A DNA stretch of 64,000 nt, taken from JABDQZ01 sp963801985. GTDB lineage: Bacteria; Pseudomonadota; Gammaproteobacteria; Chromatiales; Chromatiaceae. Numbering within the stretch: the first letter of the stretch is position 1; every line of letters starts with the position of its first letter. The notes beneath the pieces were generated by a model, which saw only the letters and a list, made by a program, of their open reading frames with translations, did not search any database and was not told the DNA's origin. The stretch is from positions 1-64,000 of the forward strand of contig CAWDGV010000004.1 in assembly GCA_963801985.1 (NCBI GenBank). Reading direction: 5' to 3'. Both the position numbers and the translations under genes were made by a program. This document shows positions 20,507 through 28,718 of the stretch, piece by piece.

Positions 20507-21025
20507 TTATTGATTATTACTTGCGACTGGACGTGCTGACACCCTGTCACCATGTTCATTCATCCAGCCAACCTGTTTTGCCGGCACGCCTGCCATCAAT
20601 GCATAGGATTCAACATCCCTGGTAATGACTGCACCAGCGGCAATGAAGCTGTATTCCCCCAATGTAACACCGCAGACAATGGTTGCATTCGCACCAATCG
20701 TGACACCTTTCCTTACCAGGGTTCGACGATATTCGTCTTTGCGTATCACAGCTGCCCGGGGGTTTAATACATTGGTAAAAACCATGCTTGGTCCACAAAA
20801 AACATCGTCTTCCAGCTCAACAGCATCATAAATACTGACATTGTTCTGCACTTTGCAATTGTTACCAATGACAACATCATTGCCGACAAAGACGTTTTGC
20901 CCAAACGAACAATTTTCTCCGATACGGGCACCGCCACAAATATGGACCCAGTGCCATACGCGTGATCCCTCGCCAATCTCGGCACCCTCGTCAATAATGG
21001 CTGTTTCGTGTATCTGGATAGTCAT
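20507..21025 (-). CDS. wbpD: UDP-2-acetamido-3-amino sugar N-acetyltransferase (WbpD/WlbB-like)
   Basis: This 172-residue left-handed beta-helix acyltransferase has repeating hexapeptides (IGEGSRVWHWVHICGGARIG, VGNDVVIGNNCKVQNNVSIY) and a C-terminal loop AGVPAKQVGWM, typical of WbpD/WlbB. The family uses acetyl-CoA to acetylate the 3-amino group of UDP-GlcNAc(3N)A. It lies between the dehydrogenase (13 bases upstream) and the aminotransferase (20 bases downstream), in the same order as known wlb/wbp operons. Length is close to the usual 190 residues. Confidence 0.9.
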   Translation of the reverse strand: MTIQIHETAIIDEGAEIGEGSRVWHWVHICGGARIGENCSFGQNVFVGNDVVIGNNCKVQNNVSIYDAVELEDDVFCGPSMVFTNVLNPRAAVIRKDEYRRTLVRKGVTIGANATIVCGVTLGEYSFIAAGAVITRDVESYALMAGVPAKQVGWMNEHGDRVSARPVASNNQ

Positions 21026-21037
21026 TAACAGTCCATA

Positions 21038-22087
21038 TTAATATTCAAGAGGCAACGATATTGTTCTGCCATCCCGTGCAGACAAGTAGGCCGCAATCAG
21101 TATTTCCAGAGAAGCCAACCCCTCACGACCACATGTCTCTGGCTTTTCCTTGCCGGTCATCACATCAATAACATTGTTATAATAAAGCGGGTGGCCAAAG
21201 CCATACACTGACTTGGTTTGATAATTGGCATCCTGTATCTGTTTATCGTAATCGCATGGTTCATCAAACTCCCAGTGTTGAATCTCATTCACCGCTACAC
21301 CACCAATGCGGACTGTTCCCTTATCGCCCAAAATAGTAATACTGCCTTCGTAGTTTTTAGGATAGGTAAGCATGGTTACGCTCATTGAACCAAGAGCCCC
21401 GTTACGCCAACGTATATTCATAACACCGGTATCTTCGACTTCGATATCGCGGGTTGTACTTGTCATTGCCTGAATTTTTTCAACAGGACCAATCATCCAG
21501 TCAAGCAAATCCACGTAATGACTCGCCTGGTTCATAAAAGCTCCACCGTCAAATTCCCAGGTTCCCCGCCATGCTGCCTGGTCATAATATTCCTGGGGCC
21601 GGGTCCAGAAAACATTGATTTGCACCATGTGTAGCTTGCCAAAACGTTTTTCATCAATTGCACGTTTTAATAGCTGCAAAGTGGCATTCCGCCTGTTTTG
21701 CTTGACAACAAACAGCCTGACGTTGGCATCGTCGCATGCCCTGACCATTCGCACACCATCCTGCCAACGTGTCGCCATGGGTTTTTCTGTCATCACATGC
21801 ACGTCGTATTTTGCCGCAAGAACTGTCTGTTCTGGATGGATGCCACTTGGCGTACAGAGGGCGACCAGGTCGAGTTTCTCTTGCTTTAGCATTTCTTCAA
21901 TGCTGCGGTAACCTTTAACCTTGTACTGTTCCGTATGATGCTTTAGTACATCAGAATCGATATCACAGACAGAAACGAGCTCCACGTGCTCGTTGTGAGT
22001 TTCTATCGCCCCAAAATGATTCTTTGAAATTCTTCCACAGCCAACAACGGCTATACGTATTTTTCTATTCTGAATTACTTCATACAT
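21038..22087 (-). CDS. wbpB: Gfo/Idh/MocA dehydrogenase (WbpB/WlbA-like)
   Basis: The 349-residue NAD-dependent enzyme has the Rossmann motif VVGCGRISKNHFGAI near residue 15. The segments VALCTPSG, VMTEKPMA (catalytic Lys of the EKP motif) and WEFDGGAFMNQASHYVDLLDW match WlbA/WbpB. The family oxidises the 3-position of UDP-GlcNAcA. It is the first gene of the polysaccharide cluster and probably marks its promoter-proximal end. The preceding enzyme, UDP-GlcNAc 6-dehydrogenase (WbpA), is not in the window and must be encoded elsewhere if the pathway works. Confidence 0.9.
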   Translation of the reverse strand: MYEVIQNRKIRIAVVGCGRISKNHFGAIETHNEHVELVSVCDIDSDVLKHHTEQYKVKGYRSIEEMLKQEKLDLVALCTPSGIHPEQTVLAAKYDVHVMTEKPMATRWQDGVRMVRACDDANVRLFVVKQNRRNATLQLLKRAIDEKRFGKLHMVQINVFWTRPQEYYDQAAWRGTWEFDGGAFMNQASHYVDLLDWMIGPVEKIQAMTSTTRDIEVEDTGVMNIRWRNGALGSMSVTMLTYPKNYEGSITILGDKGTVRIGGVAVNEIQHWEFDEPCDYDKQIQDANYQTKSVYGFGHPLYYNNVIDVMTGKEKPETCGREGLASLEILIAAYLSARDGRTISLPLEY

Positions 22088-22287
22088 TATAATTACTTAA
22101 TTCTTATTCAAGATCGCGATAACCACACACGAAATATTCGTGCAAATTCAAACATGGAAAGAAAAAGAGTATCTTTTGATCTCGATTGTATCTCAATTGA
22201 CCTAACGATATTCGGAATGATAAATAATATCGAGCCCGTAACAGGAAAATTTTATAGATAAAGGTGCATTAATATACGCGATGAAAA

Positions 22288-22971
22288 TTAACGCCTTAGC
22301 AAATACATCCATCGCCAGAAATTCAACAATCCGGCCAGGGAAGCTGCAAAATATGTCAAAGCTGCAGCTTTGAGAATCCGTTCAGCGGGTTTGCGCTGGG
22401 ACTTTTCAAGATAGCCGGTTTTAAGTAATGGCAGGGCCTTGTTAAAGCTGGCATCCAGTTCAACCGGTAAGGTAATCAGGTTGACCAACAATCCCGACCC
22501 CATTATCAAAAAGGCCGCAACCAGCGTGACTGCACCTGCCGCAGGTGCGCGGGTGATTATCGCCAGAAAAGGCGAAGCAAAAAGCAGGAACGAACCCAAC
22601 TTTTGAGCAACGACGGTAAATTTGGCCAGCTGGGTTCTAAAACGGAACATGGGTTGTTCCAGGCCATCCTGCATGGCATGTCCCACTTCATGTGCTGCGA
22701 CAGTGATGGCCGTTAAGGTTTTCCCCTGGTACTTGTCGGGTGTCAGGCGCACTGCCTTTGCCAGTGGGTCGTAATGATCCCCGAGCTCACTGGTTTCCAC
22801 CTTTATGTCGTTGAGTCCGAGTTTGTCCAGCAAATGCCTGGCAAGCTCCCCGCCTGTTCCGGGAAAGTTGCTTTCAGCATTCTGATTGTATTTTTTTAAT
22901 ACGTAATTGACCCAGAACTGGGGCAGGAACACGATAATGATAATGACGGCAATGACAATAAGATATGGCAT
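22288..22971 (-). CDS. YugP-like neutral zinc metallopeptidase
   Basis: The 227-residue membrane protein has an N-terminal helix (LIVIAVIIIIVFLPQFWV), a cytoplasmic or periplasmic catalytic segment with the gluzincin-type motif HEVGHAMQD near residue 93, and two to three further hydrophobic helices. This matches the YugP/zinc-peptidase-2 family, whose substrates are largely unknown. Length and architecture are normal. It stands alone, followed by 200 bases without genes and then the glycan cluster, and preceded by a repeat block and sixA. Confidence 0.88.
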   Translation of the reverse strand: MPYLIVIAVIIIIVFLPQFWVNYVLKKYNQNAESNFPGTGGELARHLLDKLGLNDIKVETSELGDHYDPLAKAVRLTPDKYQGKTLTAITVAAHEVGHAMQDGLEQPMFRFRTQLAKFTVVAQKLGSFLLFASPFLAIITRAPAAGAVTLVAAFLIMGSGLLVNLITLPVELDASFNKALPLLKTGYLEKSQRKPAERILKAAALTYFAASLAGLLNFWRWMYLLRR

Positions 22972-22991
22972 GAAGATTTATTTAGATATTA

Positions 22992-23215
22992 GATTAGCTT
23001 CGCTGGTCTTACGGCTCCGGCTAGCAGCATGCCGGAATGACGGGGATTTTTCCAGACTTTCGGTTACGGCTGGAAGCATGCCGGAATGACGGGGATTTTT
23101 CCAGAAGATAAGATTAGCTTCGCTGGTCTTACGGCTCCAGCTAGAGGCATGCTGGAATGACGGGGATGTCTAAATGCTAGAATGACAACGAAATCTAAAT
23201 GCTGGAATGACAGAG
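22992..23215. repeat. Interspersed repeat block, GCCGGAATGAC family
   Basis: Two imperfect copies of a 55-base segment starting GATTAGCTTCGCTGGTCTTA and ending GGAATGACGGGGA lie at about 22992-23046 and 23112-23166, a 120-base period. An intervening partial copy (GGCTGGAAGCATGCCGGAATG) sits at about 23069. Two decaying ends (GCTAGAATGAC, GCTGGAATGAC) follow to 23215. The same core recurs in the tandem block at 28551, so this is a dispersed noncoding repeat family of this genome. Confidence 0.75.
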
Positions 23216-23220
23216 GTGGT

Positions 23221-23724
23221 CTATAGATCCCTTCCCCTTATCAGGTTTTTAAATTTACCACCCTGCTCTTCCAATGCATCCCAGGCTGAGTTAATTTTGA
23301 CCAACCCCAGGGTGCCCGTGGTTAATAACTTCCCGTCCTTGTAAAGGTGCCTGGGTACCATTGTCAGGTAAATCAACAGGTCTTCCAGACCCGGGTTATG
23401 TCCAACGATCAAGGGACGCTGAATGCTTTCGGGTATTTCGGCAATGACAGCCAGCAATTGTTCAAGACTCGCGTCGTAAATCCTTTCATCGACCTCTGGC
23501 ATTTGCAGGCCTGCCATCTCGGCTGTTATATGTGCAGTTTCGATCGCTCTTTCTGCCGGAGAAGTAATAATCAGGTCAGGCTTTGAAGCCCGGTTATTGG
23601 CCAGCCAGTAACCAATTTTTTGGGCTGCATTGACGCCACGTTTTTTCAATGGACGATTAAAATCATCAACATTGGCGGACCAGTCGGATTTTCCGTGCCG
23701 GAGTAAGAGGAGCTGCTTGCCCAT
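23221..23724 (-). CDS. sixA: Phosphohistidine phosphatase SixA
   Basis: This is a 167-residue histidine phosphatase. The catalytic RHGKSDW motif lies at residues 9-15, the conserved Arg and Glu in SPAERAIETA, and the second His in VGHNPGLEDLL. SixA dephosphorylates phosphohistidine on HPt domains and on PtsP/NPr-type proteins, in the cytoplasm. Length fits the SixA branch (about 160) rather than larger phosphoglycerate mutases. The gene is isolated between pgsA and the repeat block. Confidence 0.9.
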   Translation of the reverse strand: MGKQLLLLRHGKSDWSANVDDFNRPLKKRGVNAAQKIGYWLANNRASKPDLIITSPAERAIETAHITAEMAGLQMPEVDERIYDASLEQLLAVIAEIPESIQRPLIVGHNPGLEDLLIYLTMVPRHLYKDGKLLTTGTLGLVKINSAWDALEEQGGKFKNLIRGRDL

Positions 23725-23851
23725 CGGATTAATTCATCCAGAAATTGCAGTGTGACCCAAGTTTAGCGGAAGCAGGCGCAGATTTCATATTTTTGGCCCA
23801 GTCTGTTTTATTCTCGCAAGAAAATGCTAATTTCGTGTAGCGCAGATCGTG

Positions 23852-24415
23852 TTATTCTTCGGAATCACCTCTTAATGCAGGCCAGGCTGCCTGCAAATAG
23901 ACCGTCATGGACCAGAGGGTCAATACCACCGAGATGTACAACAAGACGTAGCCAATCGTGAAAATTGGCATTCCGAACAGGTCATCGCGATAAATCAATA
24001 AAACCAGGGCCGTCATTTGGGCTGCAGTTTTGAATTTACCGATGACGGATACGGCAACCTGCGCACGCGAGCCCAGCTCAGCCATCCACTCACGTAATGC
24101 AGAAATAGTAATTTCCCTGCCAATGATGACAATCGCGGGTATCACCATGAAAATGGTTGGATGCGCCTGTACCAGGACAACCAATGCAGCAGCAACCATC
24201 AGCTTATCCGCTACCGGGTCCAGGAATGCCCCCAGTGGTGACGTCTGGTGCCAGCGCCGGGCCAGGTAACCATCCAGCCAGTCAGTCACGGCTGCCAGGC
24301 CAAACAGAAACGTGGAAAGCTCATTCGACCAGCTAAATGGCAAGTAATAACTGCCGACGAAAAAGGGAATAAGGAAAATCCGCAGGAAGGTGAGACTGTT
24401 GGGTATTGTGAACAT
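23852..24415 (-). CDS. pgsA: CDP-diacylglycerol-glycerol-3-phosphate 3-phosphatidyltransferase
   Basis: The 187-residue integral membrane enzyme makes phosphatidylglycerol phosphate, the committed step to PG and cardiolipin. The CDP-alcohol phosphotransferase signature D-x2-D-G-x2-A-R-x8-G-x3-D-x3-D is complete (DWLDGYLARRW then GAFLDPVADKL) at about residues 40-65. Four hydrophobic helices follow. It comes after uvrC, as in most gammaproteobacteria. The gap to uvrC is about 83 bases with no hairpin. Confidence 0.95.
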   Translation of the reverse strand: MFTIPNSLTFLRIFLIPFFVGSYYLPFSWSNELSTFLFGLAAVTDWLDGYLARRWHQTSPLGAFLDPVADKLMVAAALVVLVQAHPTIFMVIPAIVIIGREITISALREWMAELGSRAQVAVSVIGKFKTAAQMTALVLLIYRDDLFGMPIFTIGYVLLYISVVLTLWSMTVYLQAAWPALRGDSEE

Positions 24416-24498
24416 GGTTGATGTCTGTCCTTTCCTCTATATCCCTGAATTAATCTAATTTCACTATAGCCGTAGCAGCCTGGGTTTCCGGATTCCAG

Positions 24499-26314
24499 CT
24501 ACTCACCATGAAAGGTATCATAAATCTTTTTCGCAAGCTGCTTGCTGATGCCTTCAACCTTGGCAATATCCTCGATCCCGGCCCGTTGCAATTGCTGTAA
24601 GCCGCCAAACGATTTCAACAGCCTCTGCCTGCGCTTTGGGCCGATACCGTCAATATCCTGCAAGCGTCGATTTCTGGCGCGCCTTCGCCCTTCTGTTGCG
24701 GTGGCCGGTAATCGCAAAACGGTGCGATTCATCCCGAATCTGCTGCACCAGGTGTAACGCCGGTGAACTATCCGGAATGATAATCGGCTGCGGCTGATCC
24801 AACAAGAACAACTGTTCCATACCGGGACGCCGGTCCGGTCCCTTGGCAATGCCGACCAGCAAAATACCACTGACCGCAATTTCCTGCAGAACCTTTGCTG
24901 CGGCATTGAGCTGACCCTTGCCGCCATCAATAAAAAGTATATCTGGCGTCGGGATTTCTCCACTTTTTACTTTGCGGTAGCGTCTCTCCAGCGCCTGCGT
25001 CATCGCGGCATAATCATCGCCCGGCTGAATACCTTCAATATTGAAACGGCGGTAATCGGATTTTCTGGGACCTTCCTGGTCAAATACCACGCACGACGCA
25101 ACGGTAAGTTCACCTGAAGTATGACTGATATCAAAACATTCCATGCGTTCCGGCAGCGCATCCAGCTGGAGCGCCTGCTGCAGTGATTCTATGCGCTTTT
25201 CAATGCCGGCATTACCCGTCAGGCGGGCGTGCAGGGTAATCACGGCATTACGCTCGGCCATTTTTAACCAGCGGGCACGCTCCGTCCGAACATTATGCCG
25301 GATGAGAACCCGGCGTCCTTTTTCCTGGCTTAATACTTCCTGCAACAGTTCAAGATCGTCCGGGACGTGGTTTACCAGGATCTCGGCAGGAATCTGCTTG
25401 CCCAGGTAATACTGGGAAATAAAGGCGGACATCAGTGACGCTGGTGTCGCATCTGACGGCGCCCGGGGAAAATAATGCTTATTGCCCAGGTTCCGCCCGG
25501 AACGGATAAAAAACTGCTGGATACAGGCTATCCCTTGCTCATAGGCACAGGCAATAATATCCAGGTCACCGGATTCACCACTGACATACTGCTTTTCCTG
25601 GACGGCACGTAAAGCAGAAATCTGGTCACGAATCCTGGCGGCCTCCTCAAATGCCAGCTCACTGGAAGCCTGGTCCATACGCTGCATCAGGGTCTGGACA
25701 ACATGACTGGTTTTTCCCTGCAGAAACAAAATCGTGTCATCGACATGCTGCTGGTATTTCCCGACAGAAATTTCTTCTGTACAGGGCCCACTGCAGCGCT
25801 TGATTTGAAACTGCAGGCAGGGACGCGAGCGGTTCTGAAAAAAACTGTCTTCACACTGGCGGACCGGAAACAGTTTTTGCAACAGGTGCAAGGTTTCCCT
25901 GACTGCACCTGCACTGGGATAAGGCCCAAAATATCGCCCCTTATCCTTCCTCGCACCACGGTGAAATGCCAGGCGTGGATAATCACCGGCTGACAGGTAG
26001 ATATAGGGATAACTTTTATCGTCTTTAAGAAGAATATTGTAGCGTGGCCGCAGTTCCTTGATCAGGTTGTTCTCAAGTAACAGGGCTTCAGCTTCTGTAT
26101 GGGTAACAATGATTTCAATATGGTCGATCTGCGCAACCATGTTGTGAATGCGCTGATTATGCGAACGTGAAAAATAGCTGCTGACCCGACGTTTCAGATC
26201 TTTTGCCTTGCCAACGTAAAGCACCGCATCTTTTTCATCGAGCATGCGGTAAACACCGGGCGCGTGCGTCAGGGTTTTCAGGAAGGCTTTTGAATTAAAC
26301 AGCGGATTCGACAA
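24499..26314 (-). CDS. uvrC: Excinuclease ABC subunit C, one frameshift, TTG start
   Basis: UvrC makes both incisions in nucleotide excision repair. The GIY-YIG nuclease is at residues 15-90 (APGVYRM, LYVGKAKDLKRR), the UVR segment for UvrB contact is near residue 205 and the RNase H-like nuclease follows. The frame stops early after KSTLAGY. Removing one base in CTTGCAG near 24663 gives STLQDIDGIGPKRRQ, the conserved helix-hairpin-helix tail, and a total of 604 residues, close to the E. coli length. The start is TTG 26314, matching the usual N-terminus, and an in-frame stop lies just upstream. A repeat element abuts the start codon (see 26317-26462). Confidence 0.9.
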
Positions 26315-26316
26315 TT

Positions 26317-26462
26317 TTTCACCACGGAGGGCACAAAGTTCACAAAGAAAATAAAGTTAGTTAAATTTCAGTTTCTCTTGATTAAAAAAACAATTCCAAA
26401 TATTACAACTTCTTCCAAAAGACATATTCACTTCGTGTTCTTTGTGGTCTTAGTGGTAAATT
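26317..26462. repeat. MITE-like element with imperfect inverted ends
   Basis: The left end (TTTTCACCACGGAGGGCACA, then AAGTTCACAAAG) and the right end read on the other strand (TTTACCACTAAGACCACAAA, then GAACACGAA) are diverged inverted copies around an A+T-rich core. The element fills the gap between the uracil-DNA glycosylase stop and the uvrC start. Similar CCACGGAGG-type short elements are common in environmental proteobacteria. No coding sequence is present. Confidence 0.6.
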
Positions 26463-27089
26463 TTATTCTATGAGTTCTTTGGCCCGGGCAAAAACCTGTT
26501 GGAACATCTCTGGCGTTAACCGTTTTGTCTGGGTGTTGTAACGACTGCAATGATAAGAATCGACTAATGTGAAGCCGCCAGGCAGCTGATGTTCTGCGAC
26601 ATGACCAAATTTCCAGGCTGACTGTTTTTCACCCAATGCCTTGAGGATCGCGTTATGCGCGATTGAACCCAGCGCCACCAGTACTTTTTTCCCTGACAGC
26701 CTCATCAGCTCCTGTTTTAAAAAATGGTTGCATTGACGAATCTCTTCGCCGGTTGGCTTATTTTGTGGCGGCAGGCATTTAACCGCGTTGGTGATACGGC
26801 AGTTTATCAGCTGCAGGCCATCATCCTTATGTTCGGAAACCGGTTGATTGCTGAAACCGAATTGATACAAAGTTTCATAAAGTAATACACCGGCGAAGTC
26901 CCCGGTAAACGGGCGTCCGCTTGCATTGGCCCCATGCATGCCGGGAGCCAGGCCCACGATCAGCACATCCGGTGATTCATCACCAAAAGGTTCAACAGGC
27001 AATCCATGGTAGTCAGGATATTGTTGCCTGATATCTGCAAGAAACCCGGCCAGCCGCGGACAGGCTGTGCAATTGATATCGAACAACAT
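26463..27089 (-). CDS. Uracil-DNA glycosylase, family 5 (UdgB type)
   Basis: This 208-residue Fe-S uracil-DNA glycosylase has motif A GLAPGMHGANASGRPFTGD near residue 50 (no catalytic Asp or Asn at the usual site, as in family 5). The motif B region is SYHCSRYNT near residue 178. Cysteines in NCTACPRL and NAVKCLPP fit a 4Fe-4S ligand set. The enzyme removes uracil and other deaminated bases, opening base excision repair. It sits between the GacA/UvrY-type regulator (two bases upstream) and uvrC, so repair functions are grouped. The family 5 rather than family 4 assignment rests on the MHGAN motif. Confidence 0.82.
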   Translation of the reverse strand: MLFDINCTACPRLAGFLADIRQQYPDYHGLPVEPFGDESPDVLIVGLAPGMHGANASGRPFTGDFAGVLLYETLYQFGFSNQPVSEHKDDGLQLINCRITNAVKCLPPQNKPTGEEIRQCNHFLKQELMRLSGKKVLVALGSIAHNAILKALGEKQSAWKFGHVAEHQLPGGFTLVDSYHCSRYNTQTKRLTPEMFQQVFARAKELIE

Positions 27090-27091
27090 GA

Positions 27092-27736
27092 TTACTGGTC
27101 GACCACGCCATGACGAATCGCCATGTGTGTCAGTTCAACATCGTTCGAGATATTCAGTTTTTCAAACAGCCGGTGACGGTAAGTACTGATGGTTTTGGGA
27201 CTGAGAAACAGGCTGTCGGAAATATGCTGATTACTTTGTCCCTGCGTAATCATCAACATGATCTGCATTTCCCTGTCAGATAAAATTGAAAATGGACTTT
27301 CATGTTGACGGCCATTTACCTCACCCAGGGATATTTTTTCTGTGACATTATTCGCCAGGTACTGCTTACCGGCCATGACGCTGGTAATTGCATTAAACAT
27401 TTCGTCAGCTGGACAACCCTTGGTGATATAGCCCGAAACACCCGCCTTGATCAATTGTGCAGGAAAAGGCTCTTCCTGCAATGCTGTCACGGCAATGACC
27501 GGGATCTCCGGATGGCTGTGTTTAATTCGACGCGTGGCTTCAATGCCGCCTATTCCCGGCATATTGACATCCATGAGCACCAGGTCTGGCCTGGATTCAC
27601 TATGCTGCAGATAGTCGAGAGCTGTCTCCCCCGAATCTGTCTCTGCAACCACCTCGAACCCTTCGTTCGATTCAAGTATGCTTTTCAGTCCAGCCCGGAC
27701 AAGATCATGATCATCGACGATTAGGATACGTGTCAT
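27092..27736 (-). CDS. uvrY: LuxR-family response regulator (UvrY/GacA)
   Basis: The 214-residue regulator has a receiver domain (phospho-acceptor Asp in LVLMDVNMPG, near residue 54, with DDHD near residue 8 and Lys in YITKG) and a C-terminal LuxR helix-turn-helix (LSDREMQIMLMI, SPKTISTYRHRLFEKL). Partnered with BarA/GacS it controls csr small RNAs, motility, biofilm and secondary metabolism. Assignment to UvrY/GacA rests on length and on its position upstream of uvrC-pgsA, the arrangement in E. coli and Pseudomonas. It diverges from mobA. Confidence 0.9.
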   Translation of the reverse strand: MTRILIVDDHDLVRAGLKSILESNEGFEVVAETDSGETALDYLQHSESRPDLVLMDVNMPGIGGIEATRRIKHSHPEIPVIAVTALQEEPFPAQLIKAGVSGYITKGCPADEMFNAITSVMAGKQYLANNVTEKISLGEVNGRQHESPFSILSDREMQIMLMITQGQSNQHISDSLFLSPKTISTYRHRLFEKLNISNDVELTHMAIRHGVVDQ

Positions 27737-27827
27737 TAAAAATTCGCTATTGCCAAGTTTCAGCCCAGTTAATACTCTGTCAGTTTACCCCAACAGCCAT
27801 AAAACATTAAGAACACAAAACCACACC

Positions 27828-28451
27828 ATGCATTCGAAGCCAACACGCCCCATTTCATCAGCAGACATCACCGCACTGGTACTCTGCGGAGGTAAAAGTA
27901 CCCGTATGTCAGGCGTGGACAAGGGTCTTATTGAGCTCGATGGCAAACCGATGATTGCACACACGCTGGAACAGCTATCGCCTTTTTTCGCCCGGTTAAT
28001 CATCAGCGCCAACCAGAATACATCCCAGTATGGCGAACTGGGTTACGAAGTCATCCAGGACGAAACCAGTGATGTCGGACCACTGGCCGGTATCCTCACC
28101 GCGATGCGTTATGTCAGCACGGACTACCTGCTGGTGTCTCCCTGCGACACGCCATTAATTACCCGTGAATTCAGTCAGCGTCTGATTGAAACCGCCAGCC
28201 AACCTGCAGGCCAGGCCAGCGCAGAAATTTATGTTGCGCATGATGGTAAGCATCTGCAAATGTTACATGCCCTGTTTGACCTGTCTTCTGGAAAGCTCGT
28301 GGAATCATTGGAAAATTACCTTAAAAATGACCGAAAAGTGCAAATCTGGTACGAACAAAACCAGTTTATCCCGGTTGACTGTTCTGACATCGCGCAACAC
28401 TTCGTTAACATAAACACGCCTGAGTCATTAATAGAAATTACTGATAATTAA
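27828..28451 (+). CDS. mobA: Molybdenum cofactor guanylyltransferase
   Basis: MobA links GMP to molybdopterin to make the bis-MGD cofactor of DMSO reductase-family enzymes. The nucleotide-binding motif LVLCGGKSTRMSGVDKGL lies near residue 15 and the metal-binding region SPCDTPLI near residue 102. I place the start at ATG 27828 (207 aa) because MobA proteins begin a few residues before this motif. The open frame extends upstream to 27750 without family resemblance. The typical LAGG is LCGG here, a tolerated variant. It is transcribed away from the regulator. Confidence 0.9.
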   Translation: MHSKPTRPISSADITALVLCGGKSTRMSGVDKGLIELDGKPMIAHTLEQLSPFFARLIISANQNTSQYGELGYEVIQDETSDVGPLAGILTAMRYVSTDYLLVSPCDTPLITREFSQRLIETASQPAGQASAEIYVAHDGKHLQMLHALFDLSSGKLVESLENYLKNDRKVQIWYEQNQFIPVDCSDIAQHFVNINTPESLIEITDN

Positions 28452-28550
28452 CTGACTTCATAAGCGAAGAAAATTGGTCCATTTTTAACGTCATACCGGC
28501 AGGTTTGTAGCCGGTATCTGCTAATGTTTTAAGACTCCGGCTAAAAGCTT

Positions 28551-28700
28551 GCCGGAGTGACGATATTGGATGTTTGCCGGAGTGACGATATTGGATGTTT
28601 GCCGGAGTGACGATATTGGATGTTTGCCGGAGTGACGATATTGGATGTTTGCCGGTGCGACAATATTGGATATTTGCCGGAATGACGAAACTGGACGCTA
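28551..28700. repeat. Six-copy 25-bp tandem repeat
   Basis: Units start at 28551, 28576, 28601, 28626, 28651 and 28676, an exact 25-base period, with consensus GCCGGAGTGACGATATTGGA followed by TGTTT. Copies 1-4 are identical and copies 5-6 are diverged. The core GCCGGA[AG]TGAC is shared with the block at 22992. The array lies between mobA and ppk1, in a 267-base gap without genes. Confidence 0.92.
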
Positions 28701-28718
28701 ACAACAGAGAAACTAAAA

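Noticed and set aside
23725..23851. Possible tRNA genes after pgsA, as in E. coli
   Set aside because: No cloverleaf arms or T-loop consensus could be found in this gap.
28551..28700. Possible CRISPR array
   Set aside because: The 25-base units are contiguous with no spacers, and no cas genes are nearby.
28438..28704. Minus-strand open frame across the tandem repeat
   Set aside because: The 25-base repeat translates into a regular motif in any frame; no start signal or homologue.
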